A stretch of 64,000 nt of DNA from Maratus speciosus (GCA_963932465.1 OZ010792.1:18183701-18247700); one strand, 5' to 3'; shown: positions 11,605 through 23,168, counted from the stretch's first letter. The notes: generated by a model from the letters alone, not told the origin. A program made the numbers and translations.

Positions 11605-11830
11605 TTCAGAAACATTTTGAAGTATCAATAAGTATTTATACTGTATTATCCATGGCAAACTTCACGCATCTGTGAAGCTGACTTCTTAGCTGGAGATATA
11701 ACTTGAAAAGATCTAGACTGAACTATTCGTGTATTGAATAGAAGCAAGGAATTTCACAAAAAAATTCAACCAAATGTTCACCTAGTTGAAATTTATTATT
11801 TATAAAGATCTTATTAGAAACTTTGATTTA
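11605..11830. repeat. Three-copy dispersed repeat, copy 2
   Basis: GTATCAATAAGTATTTATAC..., ACTTCACGCATCTGTGAAGC, ACTTGAAAAGATCTAGACTG and AATAGAAGCAAGGAATTTC align with the copies at 6830 and 24540. No mobile element ends are seen at its borders. Confidence 0.65.
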
Positions 11831-12136
11831 TCACATAGTGTTTCTTAAAAAAATAGTGTATGATTATTGCTTACGTGTAACTCGATGATTGTGTTCATAG
11901 CTGCTCTAGCTCTTAATTCAAGATACATTTAACTTCTTATAGAGCAGTGATATTTTATCCCACTTAATTTTAATCAAGATTTGTACGGGAATTCTTCAGT
12001 AAAATTAAAATTTTACTTTTATATCTAGTGAAAAAAGTTGTAAATTGCATTTATTTTTTTAAATTTTCCAACAATGTTGAAAGGTGTTAATGAATTCGGT
12101 TTGTCTGTCAGTCTGACCGTGCTCTAAATCGCTTAA

Positions 12137-12531
12137 CACTACAAAGACGGGAATTTTTACTCAAGTTTTATAAAAATATTTAATACCAGAATTTTCATTT
12201 AAAACTGCTTAACTTATTTTATTAGCCCTTTTTTCCTTTGTATCTTTTAACACAAGAACGCCGAGCAGGTGTCAATTCGAAACCGGCCAATGGAGGAATT
12301 GTCAATTCGAACCAGAAATTTCTTTATAAAATAAGTTTCATAAAACTAATGCTAAAATAAGTTAAACAATAATTTTAAATAAATTTTCTGGCTTGAAAAT
12401 TTTTTTTATAAAACTTACGTAAAATTTCCAGGCGTTCTAGTGTTAAACTTATTTTATAAAGAAATTTTTAGTTCGAACCGAAATCTATCCATATGGTTGT
12501 GCCAAAATGGCCCCTCACCGTCATTCCAGTG
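12137..12531. mobile_element. TTAA MITE, carrying a nested TTAA MITE
   Basis: Left TTAA (12133-12136) then CACTACAAAGACGGG. Right CACCGTCATTCCAGTG, followed by a mutated TTAG. The interior matches the group at 10720 and 38128. It is interrupted at a TTAA by the element at 12251-12442. Confidence 0.65.
12251..12442. mobile_element. Nested TTAA-flanked MITE
   Basis: TTAA at 12247-12250 and 12443-12446. Termini CACAAGAACGCC and GGCGTTCTAGTG are inverted. It sits inside the related element at 12137-12531, so it inserted later. Confidence 0.75.
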
Positions 12532-12839
12532 TTAGAAATAGTCTGATTGCCAAAAATTTATATAAGTAATTCGGGTTTACTGTCGCATGTATGGTACTGA
12601 AAATGAAGTGTGTAGCATTTATAGTTCGTTTACAGGGACACTCAGAAGAATTTTGTTACATTAATCTCTATGGGGGAAAATCGTTTGCGGTGTATTTTAT
12701 GCTTTGACTCATTTTTCACATGAATATGGGATAGTCTACTCTAGTTCTCAACGCCTCAATAAACGATATTATAAAAGGGAAAACGGGGAAAATGTGTTGT
12801 GATTGGGAATAATGGTTATTTAAAATTGATAAAGGTAAT

Positions 12840-13338
12840 AATCTTAAAATGCTTCTTGTGTACTGAGTTATCCATATAAAGAAAATTTAGTGTCAAAAAC
12901 TTTTTCACCGACTCTTAATAAGTTAAAAAAAACTGAATTATTAAATATGCGAATGTTATCAGCTTTAATTCTAAATGTAATGCTACTCTTTTCAAGATAT
13001 TTTTCGAAAATAAAAATACAGACCGTATAAATTATACTTTAACATTGAGGGAAGTTAGAAAAGTTCAACAAAACTCTTTTTGGCACAAAGGCGAAGATAT
13101 ATAGGGTCATTGGATATATAGAAATGTGTTATAAACAAATTTCTAGGACATGATTCACCTCTTTGATAAGTTAAAAAAAAGGTGAAATAAATAGTTATTT
13201 TTAAAGCGCTATTACACTTCCACTATATGAATAGAGAATTTAAATAATAACAGGCATAATTTACAATGTGAAGGGGGTACATGGTGATTTTATAGATGCT
13301 TTTGGTGGGGCGTGGCGAATAAAAGGTTAGGAACCACT
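12840..13338. mobile_element. Right half of a second hAT-type element
   Basis: Ends GGTGGGGCGTGGCGAATAAA then GGTTAGGAACCACTG, which is the terminus of the element at 6922-9237. The preceding 450 bp shows patchy similarity to 8750-9237. No left terminus was found, so this copy is truncated or its left end has decayed. Confidence 0.65.
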
Positions 13339-14244
13339 GGTTTAGGGTCTTACAAAGAGTCGGATTTCTCAATTAATCCACAACAAATGTATTAGTTATA
13401 TACGTAAAAAATAACACCGGGTTATAAAACTTTAAGCAATTTTCTTATTGCGTATTAATGAGAAAAATCAAAGAAAATGATCTAAATTAATAAAAGATTA
13501 AAGAAAGAAGGAACGTTGTCAGTTAGTTACTGCCAGTCTCTGTTAAAAACAATAATTCTTATTGGTTATGGAAAAACACATGTGAATTCTAAGCGCGACT
13601 GCAATTCTTGCATGAGATTTTTATCAATATTTTATTTAAAGGTTCATATACAAAATTATACGCTATTTGAACATAATATTCCGGCACTTTTTTCCGACTG
13701 GATAAGTCTAAGTTCTACTAGCGATTTATTCATCCATCCATTAAAAAGAATTCCGACTTTCTATCTCAAATAAGCTTACTTGTTTATGCTTCGTCAGTTT
13801 GATATTATTCTTTGTTTTTATGTGATTAACCTAAGTCACAAGGTTGCGAATTTTACCCAATTTTAGTTTATCTATAGTTTATTGGATGTTTTTTTTTTTT
13901 TATTTTCTTGAATAATCGTATGTATGATGTCTTTTTTATTTGCATTTTTCTTTTTGCTTGTTTATATATATTTTTTCGATGTATACAGACATTTATTCCA
14001 ATAAATCTAAATACTTTTTTACGCGTCTATTTTCTTTCACAGATAAGTATGACTTTAGAATTATATCCCTTTTTAATTTTATTTTATTTCTCAATTAATA
14101 AATTCATGTTTCACAAATGTTATTAAACAAACAAACATGTATAAGTACATAAGATTCTGTTATCTGGAAGCATGCATGGAAAACAGCCTAAATAATGCAT
14201 AGGGAAATCTACTTATGGAACAGCATTACGAAACTTATCATCGT
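13339..14244. other. No recognised feature
   Basis: An 85-codon frame at 13516-13773 has no recognisable motif, and no terminal repeats are seen. I make no gene call. Confidence 0.4.
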
Positions 14245-14366
14245 GTATCCGATAGGAGCACACCGTCACTATGAGCTATTCTTCGAAATACTGAACGCGT
14301 GCGATGCTGCTTAACTTCGGTGTTCTGAAGGCAACTGTTTCTGTACAATATCGTATGCCGTTGGTC
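14245..14366 (-). pseudogene. 5S rRNA pseudogene or 5S-derived SINE head
   Basis: Read on the minus strand, the sequence starts CCAACGGCATACGATATTG. It then has CACCGAAGTTAAGCAGC, the conserved 5S internal box A region, and continues to a degenerate box C-like TAGTGACGGTG. Order and spacing follow eukaryotic 5S rRNA from its 5' end (GCCAACGACCATAC...) towards its 3' part. Many substitutions, especially in helices, rule out a functional rRNA gene. It may be a lone retro-copy or the promoter-bearing head of a 5S-derived SINE. No tail or target duplication was established. Confidence 0.65.
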
Positions 14367-14821
14367 TATAATTCCAAACAATCGCTAAAACGATGCACAG
14401 AAATATGTGATACAATGCTGAACTTTCACGTCTGAAAATGTTAGCTTATTTCTAGAATGCAAAATTATCTTTGATAATTTAGCATGGTAGTTTAAATGCT
14501 CTCCATAAGCATTGATATTTCTGTATAAATTCTGTATTGTATTAACGATATTTAGAAGCAAAGAAAAAGTTAACAGCCAGTAGAGATGGCCTGAATTTAC
14601 TTTCTCAATTTTTCATGCTTCCCTTCTTTAATTATTTTTAATCGTCATTTTTTTAAAGATGAAATTAAAAATATATCTTTGAAGTTGTATAGAAAAAAAT
14701 TCCTTTACATTTTGCTCTTTTTAGCAAAGTAATAAATGATTAATTTCAAGATGATAAACGTTCAATTTTTAGAAGATGATAGGAGTTAGTGCAGCAGTGA
14801 TAACACCTTTTGATTTATTAA

Positions 14822-14994
14822 TCTTCCTACCCTTTTGAAATTTTACTCAACCTTCATAAAAACATTTCACACCAGAATTTTTATTTGAAACTATTTAACA
14901 TATTTCTTTAGCTTAGATTCTTTGTTTCACGTCAAATGAAGTATAAATATAAAAAAAGTTCGATTAGAAAGGAATATTAAACAGGGTAGGAAGG
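14822..14994. mobile_element. TTAA-flanked MITE, CTTCCTACCCT group
   Basis: TTAA at 14818-14821 and 14995-14998. Left TCTTCCTACCCTTTTG pairs with right CAGGGTAGGAAGG. The interior again contains TTTTACTCAACCTTCATAAA and ACACCAGAATTTTTATTTGA as in the 10720 group. Confidence 0.75.
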
Positions 14995-15359
14995 TTAATA
15001 TTAAACCACCACTTAGGTAAATCTGATTCCATTCAAATAAGCATTTTAACATCTTATAGGGCGATGTTATATTATATATCCTGCTTCATTTTAATCAACA
15101 CTTCCACCAGAATTCTTTAAAAGACATTACTTTCCTAACTTTGTTGAACATGTTTTAAATTGCTTTTCTGATTCTGACATAAGATTTTATGAAAATTCTG
15201 GTGTGAATTAAACGTTATAGAAAAATAGCCTTGTCTGTGAAATGGATAAACCAGAAATTTTAATTTATGAGTTATCTGTTCACACCCCAGGGTTCATACG
15301 GGACAGGAAATTGGGTAAAACCTCCAGTGATGGCCATTTTAAGGGTATAGTTTTGGTTT

Positions 15360-15435
15360 TTAGCCTATAAATTCAGTTACATTACTCTCTATGGAGAAAA
15401 ATCGTTTGCGGTGTATTTTAATGATATTACACTAT
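15360..15435. repeat. Dispersed repeat (GAAAAATCGTTTGCGGTGTA)
   Basis: CTCTATGGAGAAAAATCG followed by TTTGCGGTGTATTTTA also occurs at about 12658-12705. Diverged relatives on the other strand lie near 56590-56830. Confidence 0.5.
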
Positions 15436-15571
15436 TTTAAACATATTGAAAAATATATGCTATATCAACTAGGTGTACTACAAGGAGCTTACTGTAGAAT
15501 ACACAGAATTCATCGTTCGTTTACAGGAACACACAAAACAATATGACTACTGAAGAAAATGAACTATAACA

Positions 15572-16149
15572 CAGGCCTGCGAAATTGAAGTTTTTGAAAA
15601 ATACAAAAGAAGTTTTCGCTGATTTTTATGTTATTTGGTGGACTGATTTCGAAAATGACCTCCATTTCCCCCCATTATGTCAGAATTTTTTGTAACATCG
15701 ATATCGATATTTTGGCTAAAATGAAAAGGACAATTTTGCATGTACTGTCTGGCAACAGTGATTTTATACATGTCCTATGTAAAAAAAAATCGAATCTCGG
15801 TGAAACAAATTGATTTTTCAGTAATCGACTATTTTGTTATAGGTTTAAACGGTTTAAAACAACTGGGTCTATCGGCATGTTGTGTCGTGTTGGGGAAATC
15901 AATTCGTATCGGAAAATTCTATCATTTAATTATTAGACATTGATTCGGATATCTAATGTCTTATAATTACCTGGCAGAATATACCGGTACGAATTGATTT
16001 TTCCAACACGACTAACTTTCCATTCGACCCAATATTTTTCAAGAAAATGTGACGGGATAGAATTTTTTCATTATTTGTTTTTTAATTAGGACCAAAAAAT
16101 ACATAAAGTTCAGCCATCAGTAACCTTGTATTTTTTTCATTGCAGGCCT
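15572..16149. mobile_element. Foldback element with CAGGCCTGC ends
   Basis: Left CAGGCCTGCGAAATTGAAG is inverted relative to right TTGCAGGCCTA. A strong inner inverted repeat joins 15884-15915 (GTCGTGTTGGGGAAATCAAT) and 15980-16013 (TTGATTTTTCCAACACGAC), with a further palindromic centre at 15925-15965. Short frames inside are by-products. The target duplication is unclear. Confidence 0.6.
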
Positions 16150-16272
16150 ATGTAATTAAACTATTAAAGGCTATGAACAATACTTGATGGAAGTGCGTTC
16201 TCAGTTGTGATATGATACGAGTTTTTTTTTTCTTTTTAAATATTACTTGATGTGTATACATTCTATAGAATC

Positions 16273-16800
16273 ACATACAGGGCTGGCCAAAAGTTCTCAA
16301 GTACTTTTTCGTTTATTGACGGAAATTGCTGAATGGGAATTATTGACTGTGCTATGCGTTAACCCAACTAACTTTTAGCGGACAATGTACTATAGATACA
16401 GATCGTATACAAAGCTGCATAAAAGAATTCCGTTATTTTTCCGACTATCTATCCATATTGTAAAGGGCAAACATATCTGTGCGTAACGCATACGTCATTT
16501 TGCGAATGGCAACACTTTCAAGTTTAAAATGAAAATTGGGTTTACAATTTCCGCTACTGCAAATTTTTAAACTTCTAAATATCGCACATTTTCAATTTTA
16601 ACACCGTCGTATACGGAAAAAATGTGCTTTTAGATGCAATTTGTTTGAAAGCTGTATCTCAATTTATTTTTGAGATATAAATTTTTTTGTTGTTTTTAAT
16701 ACTTTTTTTGTAATCGTGGCAACTAAAGTACTCCATTTCTATTGAAAGTAAAAGGAAAATTGTAGATTACTTTATCTTTTTGTTGCCATTTTCTAGTAAA
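16273..16800 (+). repeat. Dispersed repeat family R16, copy 1
   Basis: Begins near CAGGGCTGGCCAAAAG. Contains GCACATTTTCAATTTTAACACC, GATGCAATTTGTTTGAAAGC and ACTCCATTTCTATTGAAAG. The same modules occur reversed at 39230-39600, in part at 18540-18720, and in part at 57040-57180. Probably an old transposon without visible coding capacity. Confidence 0.6.
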
Positions 16801-18212
16801 AACTGAAAAGAGAAAATTAAAATGAGTGCTATGTCAAGAATATCATTTGTTACGCGGTGAATTTTGGTTTTATTTCGTATTTATTTATCAATTAAATGAT
16901 TTTTAGTTTATTGAAACTTAATTTACAAACGATACAACACTTTTCCTTTATAAAAATGTATTTTAAAGGATATTTGTGTGACTTATTTTCTCCGCATTTA
17001 CTTAATTCGTATCAAAAAGCTGAAAGAATACAATTTTATTAATCGTGTGTAATAACATTTTCCGTATTTTGAAAAAATATTAATAAATGACTTCGGATAA
17101 AACATACAGCTATAAAACAAACAAATGAAGGCATGTGAATTATTAGACACCCGATTTGTTTTGCTGAGCTTCTTGAATGACAACATTCATTTTTGTTTGG
17201 TTTGTGTATTATTCCGCTATAATGAAGTCATATGCATACTTTTATACAGGTGTTGTTTAAGACTGGGTCGTAAAAATAGAATGATTTAGCGGATGCAAAT
17301 AATGTCATTTTATATTTTAAAAAAAAGGTGCGTTTTAATTCTTATTAATTATAGAAAACTAAACTATGTTTCGTAGAAAAGCGCCATTTTCACTCCAGCT
17401 GCTTTGAAATTCTTCACAGGTGAAAATGCTTCACTTAATCGAAATCACACGCTGATTAAACTCAACGTTTCCCAACAATTTAGAGTGTCTTAATAGAACA
17501 ACAGTGACAGACAGCGTTCATGCACAGATCGGATGATTCTCGCCTGGATGAATTCACTTCGCGAGTTAGACAAGTAAACAAAGATATAAGCAAAAATTCC
17601 AGGTTTAAAATATTATCAGGTTTCCCAAGATTCTGTCCAAAATTCTCTTGACTAATAAAATTTTATTGCTATTCTTTAAGACATTCAACTATAATTTTAT
17701 GAAAATAACATAATTTATTTAATTTTATTTTTCATAATTTTATATAATCTGTATATTTAAAATACAAGGCAGTTTTTAAGTCATCTGTCCTGAGCTTTCT
17801 GCTGAACTATATTTTACTAATAATTGTTTTAACTGAAAGCTCATCATTTGTAGATGTACCCGTACTGGCTGTTTTTTTTTAATATCCCCATTTTATTATT
17901 TTTATTTTTAAAGTATTTTATGAAATTTCTTCATTATGGTGATAATTAGATAGCTTTCATTATTGCAGAGAAGAGAGAGAAAAAAAAGAGATTTATTTAT
18001 CTTTATTCATGCCATTTTCTGATAAAAATTCAAAATTGTTGATGCAAATTGTTGTATAGGGTTTAGTGGTGCAAAATCCCATTAGGGATATAATATTTTG
18101 AACGGAAAATGACGAACTTCTTTTGAAAACACGCATTTTTCCTCATAAAGTTTTCATATTTGTTTCATTCTACATATGTACTGATACTGAGTTTCAGACA
18201 CAAGGCGAAATG
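16801..18212. other. No recognised gene
   Basis: Mostly AT-rich. A less AT-rich part at about 17370-17580 has no long frame or promoter motif that I can defend. Confidence 0.4.
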
Positions 18213-18218
18213 CTTAAG

Positions 18219-18398
18219 CAGGGCTCCCAAATGGTCCGCCAACTGAATATCAATATTATTTTAGAAAGATTTTCTTTTTAGATTTTTCTTACAAACCGCC
18301 CCAGAAGCACCTTTGAAAGTTAATTCTACCGCAAACCTACCATAAAATTTTCTGTTAAAATTTATTGGTATTCAGTTGGCGGACCATTGGGAGCCCTG
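18219..18398. mobile_element. 180-bp hairpin MITE with CTTAAG duplication
   Basis: Termini CAGGGCTCCCAAATGGTCC and GGACCATTGGGAGCCCTG extend as inverted repeats through GCCAACTGAATA. Flanked by CTTAAG at 18213-18218 and 18399-18404. No coding capacity. Confidence 0.88.
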
Positions 18399-18539
18399 CT
18401 TAAGTCAAAATAACGTTATATTTAAAAGAAAATTATCATTTTCTTAGATAAAACTAAACATTTTTACAATGCGTCTAAAAAACATAATTTACGTCAATTT
18501 TTACTCTCCGGTACTGAGATTAGAATCTCGAGTTAAGAG

Positions 18540-18720
18540 CACGACTGTTCACATGCAAAGATATTTTCGATTTTGAAATTTTCGCTACTGCAATTTTTTA
18601 ATCTTATGACCACCGTATATTTTCAGTTTTTAGAACGTTGTATAAGGAAAAAATCTACTTTCAAATGCAATTTGTTTAAAAATTGTATCATAATTGACTG
18701 ATTTATTGTGTTCTTTAAAA
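18540..18720 (+). repeat. Dispersed repeat family R16, copy 2 (partial)
   Basis: TTTTCGCTACTGCAATTTTT, ACCGTATATTTTCAG and CAAATGCAATTTGTTTAAAA follow the order of 16540-16680. Confidence 0.5.
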
Positions 18721-19126
18721 TAATTTCCAAACATGATTTTGTGTAATTTATCTTATCAAGTGCCGGCTTCAATACATAATGATAATGATAAACATCTTGC
18801 ACATAAAGCAACAGCAATTGTTCAACAGACAAATAGGGAAAAAAATCTTTCAAATGGAATTTGTTTGCAAAGTGCATATCAGTTTACTGATTGTCTATGG
18901 ATCTAAAAATAATTTTCAAGCATGAAATATATTTAATTTATCTCTATCGCTTGGAACTCGATTACGAAAGATTAATCTGTTTGCCCTTAAAACAACATAA
19001 AGAGTTAATAATTTTCTTACGGCTAATATTCCATAAAAAAAATAATAACTTCCTCCATGAACAAATAAATAAAATAATAGAAATAAACATAAATTTAACA
19101 AACATGTAATTGAACTACGCGCTTAA

Positions 19127-19337
19127 CCTTTTCAAGGGCGGTGATTCTGTCACGGCATCACATGATTTTAATCCCTAATTGCCACATTGGCACCGGAATT
19201 TTATAATGAAAACTTCACCTTTATTAAATACGCGAAAATATGCTTTTACTTGTTTACAAATAAATTCTCTTGTAAATACTGGTGTCATTAAATTATTTCA
19301 ACATTTTATGAACACAAGTACCTTGCCCCTGAAAGGG
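19127..19337. mobile_element. TTAA-flanked MITE, CAAGGGCGG/CCCTGAAAGGG group
   Basis: TTAA at 19123-19126 and 19338-19341. Left CCTTTTCAAGGGCGG, right CTTGCCCCTGAAAGGG. 211 bp with an interior GGCACCGGAATTTTATAATG. Confidence 0.78.
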
Positions 19338-20078
19338 TTAAGGCTCTGAAATTATCAGAATATAAAAGGATGCCGTAAGTAGAAAAATCTTCGGCTAATA
19401 ACTCTTAGCATACGGCTAATACGGAAATGTCGCTTTTGATAAATTTCAAAACTTTATTTGATGTATAATTGATATTTTTCATGTGAGAAATGCTTTTTTA
19501 TTGTTTGTGGGCAATTTAAAAATAAATTGCTTGTAAAAAAAATATTAGTTTTCAATTTTAAAACATGGTTTTCACCTATATCCTGTAACCCGGGGGGACA
19601 GGGTACGGTCCCCTAGTTGATGGTAATAGCAGAAATTGAGTTTTCAAATGCGTTATGCGTTTTCCAAATTGTCTAAATGAACTGTGAAGGGTTGTTACAG
19701 TATTCTGAATGGTGTTTGAAAGTGTTTCATAATTTACGCTTGACGCATGATTTTTCGTTCTTGTTTAGTTTTGAAATTTTTTTTTCGTAATTTCTGCTGA
19801 TTGAATTACTGAATTGACAATACTGGAATTTTGTCCATATTTACATAGTCAGTTATTAACTTTTACTCTTATGTTATGAATATCCATTTAAAATTGAGAG
19901 AGACATTATAACACACAAATACCCTTATATATAATATCTTTCAATGCGTACAGTCAAAAAAAAATTCCTTACATTTTAATCACACAAATGTTCCAGAAAA
20001 AAATAAAATTGTAATTAAACTGGAAATTATGTTTCTTTCAATTTATAAGCTGTTCCAGAAATAAACTTTGGAGCAGGG

Positions 20079-20269
20079 CAGTGTTGCCAGATGGGCTACT
20101 TTTTTAAAAATCAGTTTCTTGATTGGCACCACTTTTTTGAAATTGTAAAATGTGCCTTATTTAATGACATATTAATTAGGGCAAAAATAAAGTGAATTTT
20201 ACCGTTTCCAAAAAGTGGTGCCAAACAAGAAATCTGAATTAAAAAAAAAGTAGCCCACTGGCAACACTG
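20079..20269. mobile_element. hAT-type MITE with 8-bp duplication
   Basis: Ends CAGTGTTGCCAGATGGGC and GCCCACTGGCAACACTG. The arms extend through GTAGCC...poly-T...GGCACCACTTTTT. Exact 8-bp duplication GAGCAGGG at 20071-20078 and 20270-20277. The duplicated target is the very edge of the MITE at 20273. Relatives lie at 42451 and, with altered ends, 47624. Confidence 0.88.
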
Positions 20270-20354
20270 GAGCAGGGTTATCAGTTTGGCCTCCATTTTA
20301 TTCAAAAATTCTGAATTAGTATCAGTAAATACGAACAGTTTTTTTCTGATTTAA

Positions 20355-20416
20355 GCCTTTCAAGGGCAAAGCAATTCCATTGCTAAAGTATTAGAATTAA
20401 TGAATAACACCGGAAT

Positions 20417-20457
<41 letters not shown>

Positions 20458-20584
20458 AAAAATGGAAAAGCTATATTTCACAGACATAATAAACCTAAAT
20501 TTTTAAACCAAAATTCAGGTGCAATGTTGCATTTGGGAATTAAAATTAAGTGGTTTCATAAACATACCACCGCCCCTCAAGGGG
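20355..20584. mobile_element. Nested TTAA-flanked MITE
   Basis: TTAA at 20351-20354 and 20585-20588. Termini GCCTTTCAAGGGC and GCCCCTCAAGGGG. It contains an (AT)n microsatellite at about 20420-20454. Confidence 0.75.
20420..20454. repeat. (AT)n microsatellite
   Basis: About 17 uninterrupted AT units inside the nested TTAA MITE. Confidence 0.95.
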
Positions 20585-20857
20585 TTAATGAATGACTGAC
20601 ACTAATGATTATTTAGGAATTTTCGGTGTGAGTTCGGAATTTCGCAATAAAAGTTGCGGCCAAACTGGCCCTTCTCCATAATAAACCTGAGGTAACAAAC
20701 TATGAATTTTTTCAATACGAAACCCTAATTTTGACGACATATTTGGATTTTCTGTGAATTTTACTTTAAGAATCGAAATAGGAAATCATTCGGACAAGTA
20801 GTTTAGGAATAATTCATGCTTAAAATTTGGAACTCCTATGTTTATTTCACTTTTTAA

Positions 20858-21059
20858 CCCTTTGAGGAGCAAGTAGTTGTGTTTCTGTAATGTCGAATTC
20901 ACACCGGAATCCTTAAACAAGTTTAATGCAAAATAACGAAAAGCAATTTTACGGCTTTTTCCACCAAAGTTAGAAAAGTAAAATTTGATGAAATTTTTCC
21001 GGTGCAAATATTCAATAATCGCAGGTGGGATAAAATATATCCCACAGACTCTCAAGGGG
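20858..21059. mobile_element. TTAA-flanked MITE
   Basis: TTAA at 20854-20857 and 21060-21063. Left CCCTTTGAGGAGCAAG, right ACTCTCAAGGGG. The same sequence in opposite orientation is at 24976-25179 (shared TATATTTTATCCCACC in that copy). Confidence 0.8.
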
Positions 21060-21139
21060 TTAATCGTTGCAAAACAGATTGCAATGCGTGTAGTTCATTA
21101 AGCATAACTCAAAGGCTACTTGGTAGGAATGGTCAGAAT

Positions 21140-21300
21140 GACTGATTTTACTATCAAATGAATCATTCGAGTATGGGCAAAAACATAATTCCCAACCTTT
21201 GTATGTATTTATAATCAAATACATCCAGAAATTTAATAAAAAAAAGAGATCATAGTTGCCAACTTTCGTAATTCTTTTAACAATTATCATCAGAAATTTT
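21140..21300 (+). repeat. Dispersed repeat with AATGAATCATTCG motif, copy 1
   Basis: AATGAATCATTCG, then GGGCAAAAACATA, a CCAACCTTTGTATG-like block and CCAGAAATTT follow the same order at 46985-47100 and, reversed and diverged, at 55320-55450. Termini not determined. Confidence 0.5.
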
Positions 21301-21616
21301 GAAGGTAAAAAGAAGTTTTACTTTCTTACAGGTTTTTCTTAAATTAATACTAAATAAAATAGGAATATTTTTTCCGATACATATTTTCTGGTAGAAATTG
21401 ATTTTTTTAAAACAAAGTCTCAGAGCTTTGGTTTTGCGTGTCTGAATGATTCATTCGCATAGTAAAATCATTCATTCTTCTCTTTACTACTATTTGGCGG
21501 AATGAGCTATAATTTCGAATACACATATTAAAAGCTTTTAGGAAACGATTTTTGTTTTGAAAAATTATAGGTTACAATTAATATTTTTGTTTTCGAAAAT
21601 TAAAATACAAAATATA

Positions 21617-22567
21617 CAGGGTGCAATATGTTATCTATCGCCGATCTTTAATTTCTCAACCGTTGGTTTTAGACATATAGTTCCAATTACAAAAACGTTT
21701 CAAATGAGGTAACTATTCATATTGTGGCATTATTTAAAGTAAAAATCAATTTTATAAAAATTACGAAAACTAACTTTTTATATGGTCCCCCAGTCCCTAT
21801 GGTTATATTTAGTAAAAGTTTACACATATCATAACAGATATAACACAAAAAGTTTGACAACTATACTACAAAAATTGACCCAGTTATTAAATTTCAAAGT
21901 TTGAGATTTTTGCACATGATTTTGTCTTTCATTGAGGGATCAGTTAAAAGATGAATTAAAGTAATTGCAGATCAAAATCAGGGTGCAATGCCCTTTTTAC
22001 AGTGAAGCCACTTTTAGCCGGTATCGTCGGTACTTCTGAATGTTGTTTGACCCATAAAAGTTAGCTCAAATTTTTAGATGAAATAACCCTATTTTTTGAT
22101 TCCCCGATTTGGTGATATGGTGGATTCGCCGTAAGGTGCCTAAAGGTGGATTCGCCGTAAGGTGCCTAAAGGTGGATTCGCCGTAAAAAGGACATAGCAC
22201 TCTGATTTTGATCTCGAATTACTTTAATTCTTCTTTTAACTGATCCCTTAAGGAAAGACAAAATCATGTGCAAAACTCTCAAACTTTGAAATTTAATAAC
22301 TGGGTCAATTTTTGTAGTACAGATGTCAAACTTTTTGTGTTATATTTGTTATGATATGAGTAAACTTTTACTAAATATAACTATAGGGACTGGGGGACCG
22401 TATAAAAAGTTAGTGTTCGTAATTTTTATAAAATTGATATTTTACTTTAAATAAGGCCACAGCATGAATATTTAGCTTATTTGAAAGGTTTTTGTAATTG
22501 GAACTATATGTGTACGACCAACGGTTGAGAAATTAAAGGTTGGCGATAGATAACATATTGCACCCTG
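21617..22567. mobile_element. 951-bp mariner-type foldback element
   Basis: Ends CAGGGTGCAATATGTTATC and GATAACATATTGCACCCTG, flanked by TA (21615-21616 and 22568-22569), as in Tc1/mariner-type elements. The inverted arms run about 380 bp each (to about 22005 and from about 22190). No transposase frame is present. The loop holds a 26-bp tandem repeat. Confidence 0.85.
22119..22186 (+). repeat. 26-bp tandem repeat, 2.6 copies
   Basis: The unit starts GGTGGATTCGCCGTAAGG and ends GCCTAAA, at 22119, 22145 and 22171. It forms the loop of the foldback element and is identical between the full copies. Confidence 0.92.
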
Positions 22568-22746
22568 TATATTTTTGAAATAAACTTCTTAAAAAATATA
22601 CTTATTGTAACCTAAATTTTTTATTAAATATTAATTGGTAAATATTAATAATTAATTAAAATATTATTTGGAAACTTGCAATTTCCAGTTGCTTGAAATA
22701 TGCGAATTCAAAATTACAGTTCATTTCGGTTTTAGGATAAGCTTAA

Positions 22747-22850
22747 CCCTCCGCCTACCAAACGTGTCCAATGGACCGGGCAAGTGCATTCAAAATATTT
22801 ATTCAAACCAGAAATTTCTTTAAAATAAACTAAATATGACAAAGGAAGAA
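22747..22850. repeat. Left part of an interrupted TTAA-type MITE
   Basis: TTAA at 22743-22746 is followed by CCCTCCGCCTACC, and the interior CAAACCAGAAATTTCTTT is shared with the 10720 and 12137 group. A matching right part (TATCTGGTGCGGAATATT..., ATAAAACTCCAGAACG) may lie at 23755-23825, after the TRIM element. The pairing is tentative. Confidence 0.45.
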
Positions 22851-23163
22851 TGTAGATGATGTTCTGGATTACATTGCTGCGGAGCAACTTAACATCCAAT
22901 GTAAAGGATGGTTGGACTAGGTGAGGCATAGGGAGCCACGAGAGAAAAACTGTTTAAATGTGGCTAAACCACATTAAAAAGAAAAAATACTGTTATAAGG
23001 ACTGAACTAGAAATGAGTGTAAATGAAATACTCTAAATTTTAACAGTTTATAAATGTATAGAAAAAAAAAAGAAAGATAAAAGAACTCCATTATATTCAC
23101 AAAAGGCAGGCGAAATGGAAAACCCCATCATAAAAAAAAAAAAAACTCGTAACATAGACATTT
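22851..23163. other. No recognised feature
   Basis: Sequence between the MITE remnant and the TRIM. No gene seen. Confidence 0.4.
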
Positions 23164-23168
23164 CATTT

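Larger units (their letters stand above)
20273..20673. mobile_element. GATTGCCAGTTTGGCC-family MITE carrying a TTAA MITE
   Basis: Left GCAGGGTTATCAGTTTGGCC and right GGCCAAACTGGCC match the family ends at 2914 and 23895. Its centre is interrupted at a TTAA by the element at 20355-20584. Confidence 0.7.

Noticed and set aside
14245..14366. Functional 5S rRNA gene
   Set aside because: Too many substitutions in the helices and box C, and no terminator-like T run at the expected 3' end.
17340..17580. Possible promoter or exon in a less AT-rich patch
   Set aside because: No long frame, splice pattern or recognisable core promoter motif.
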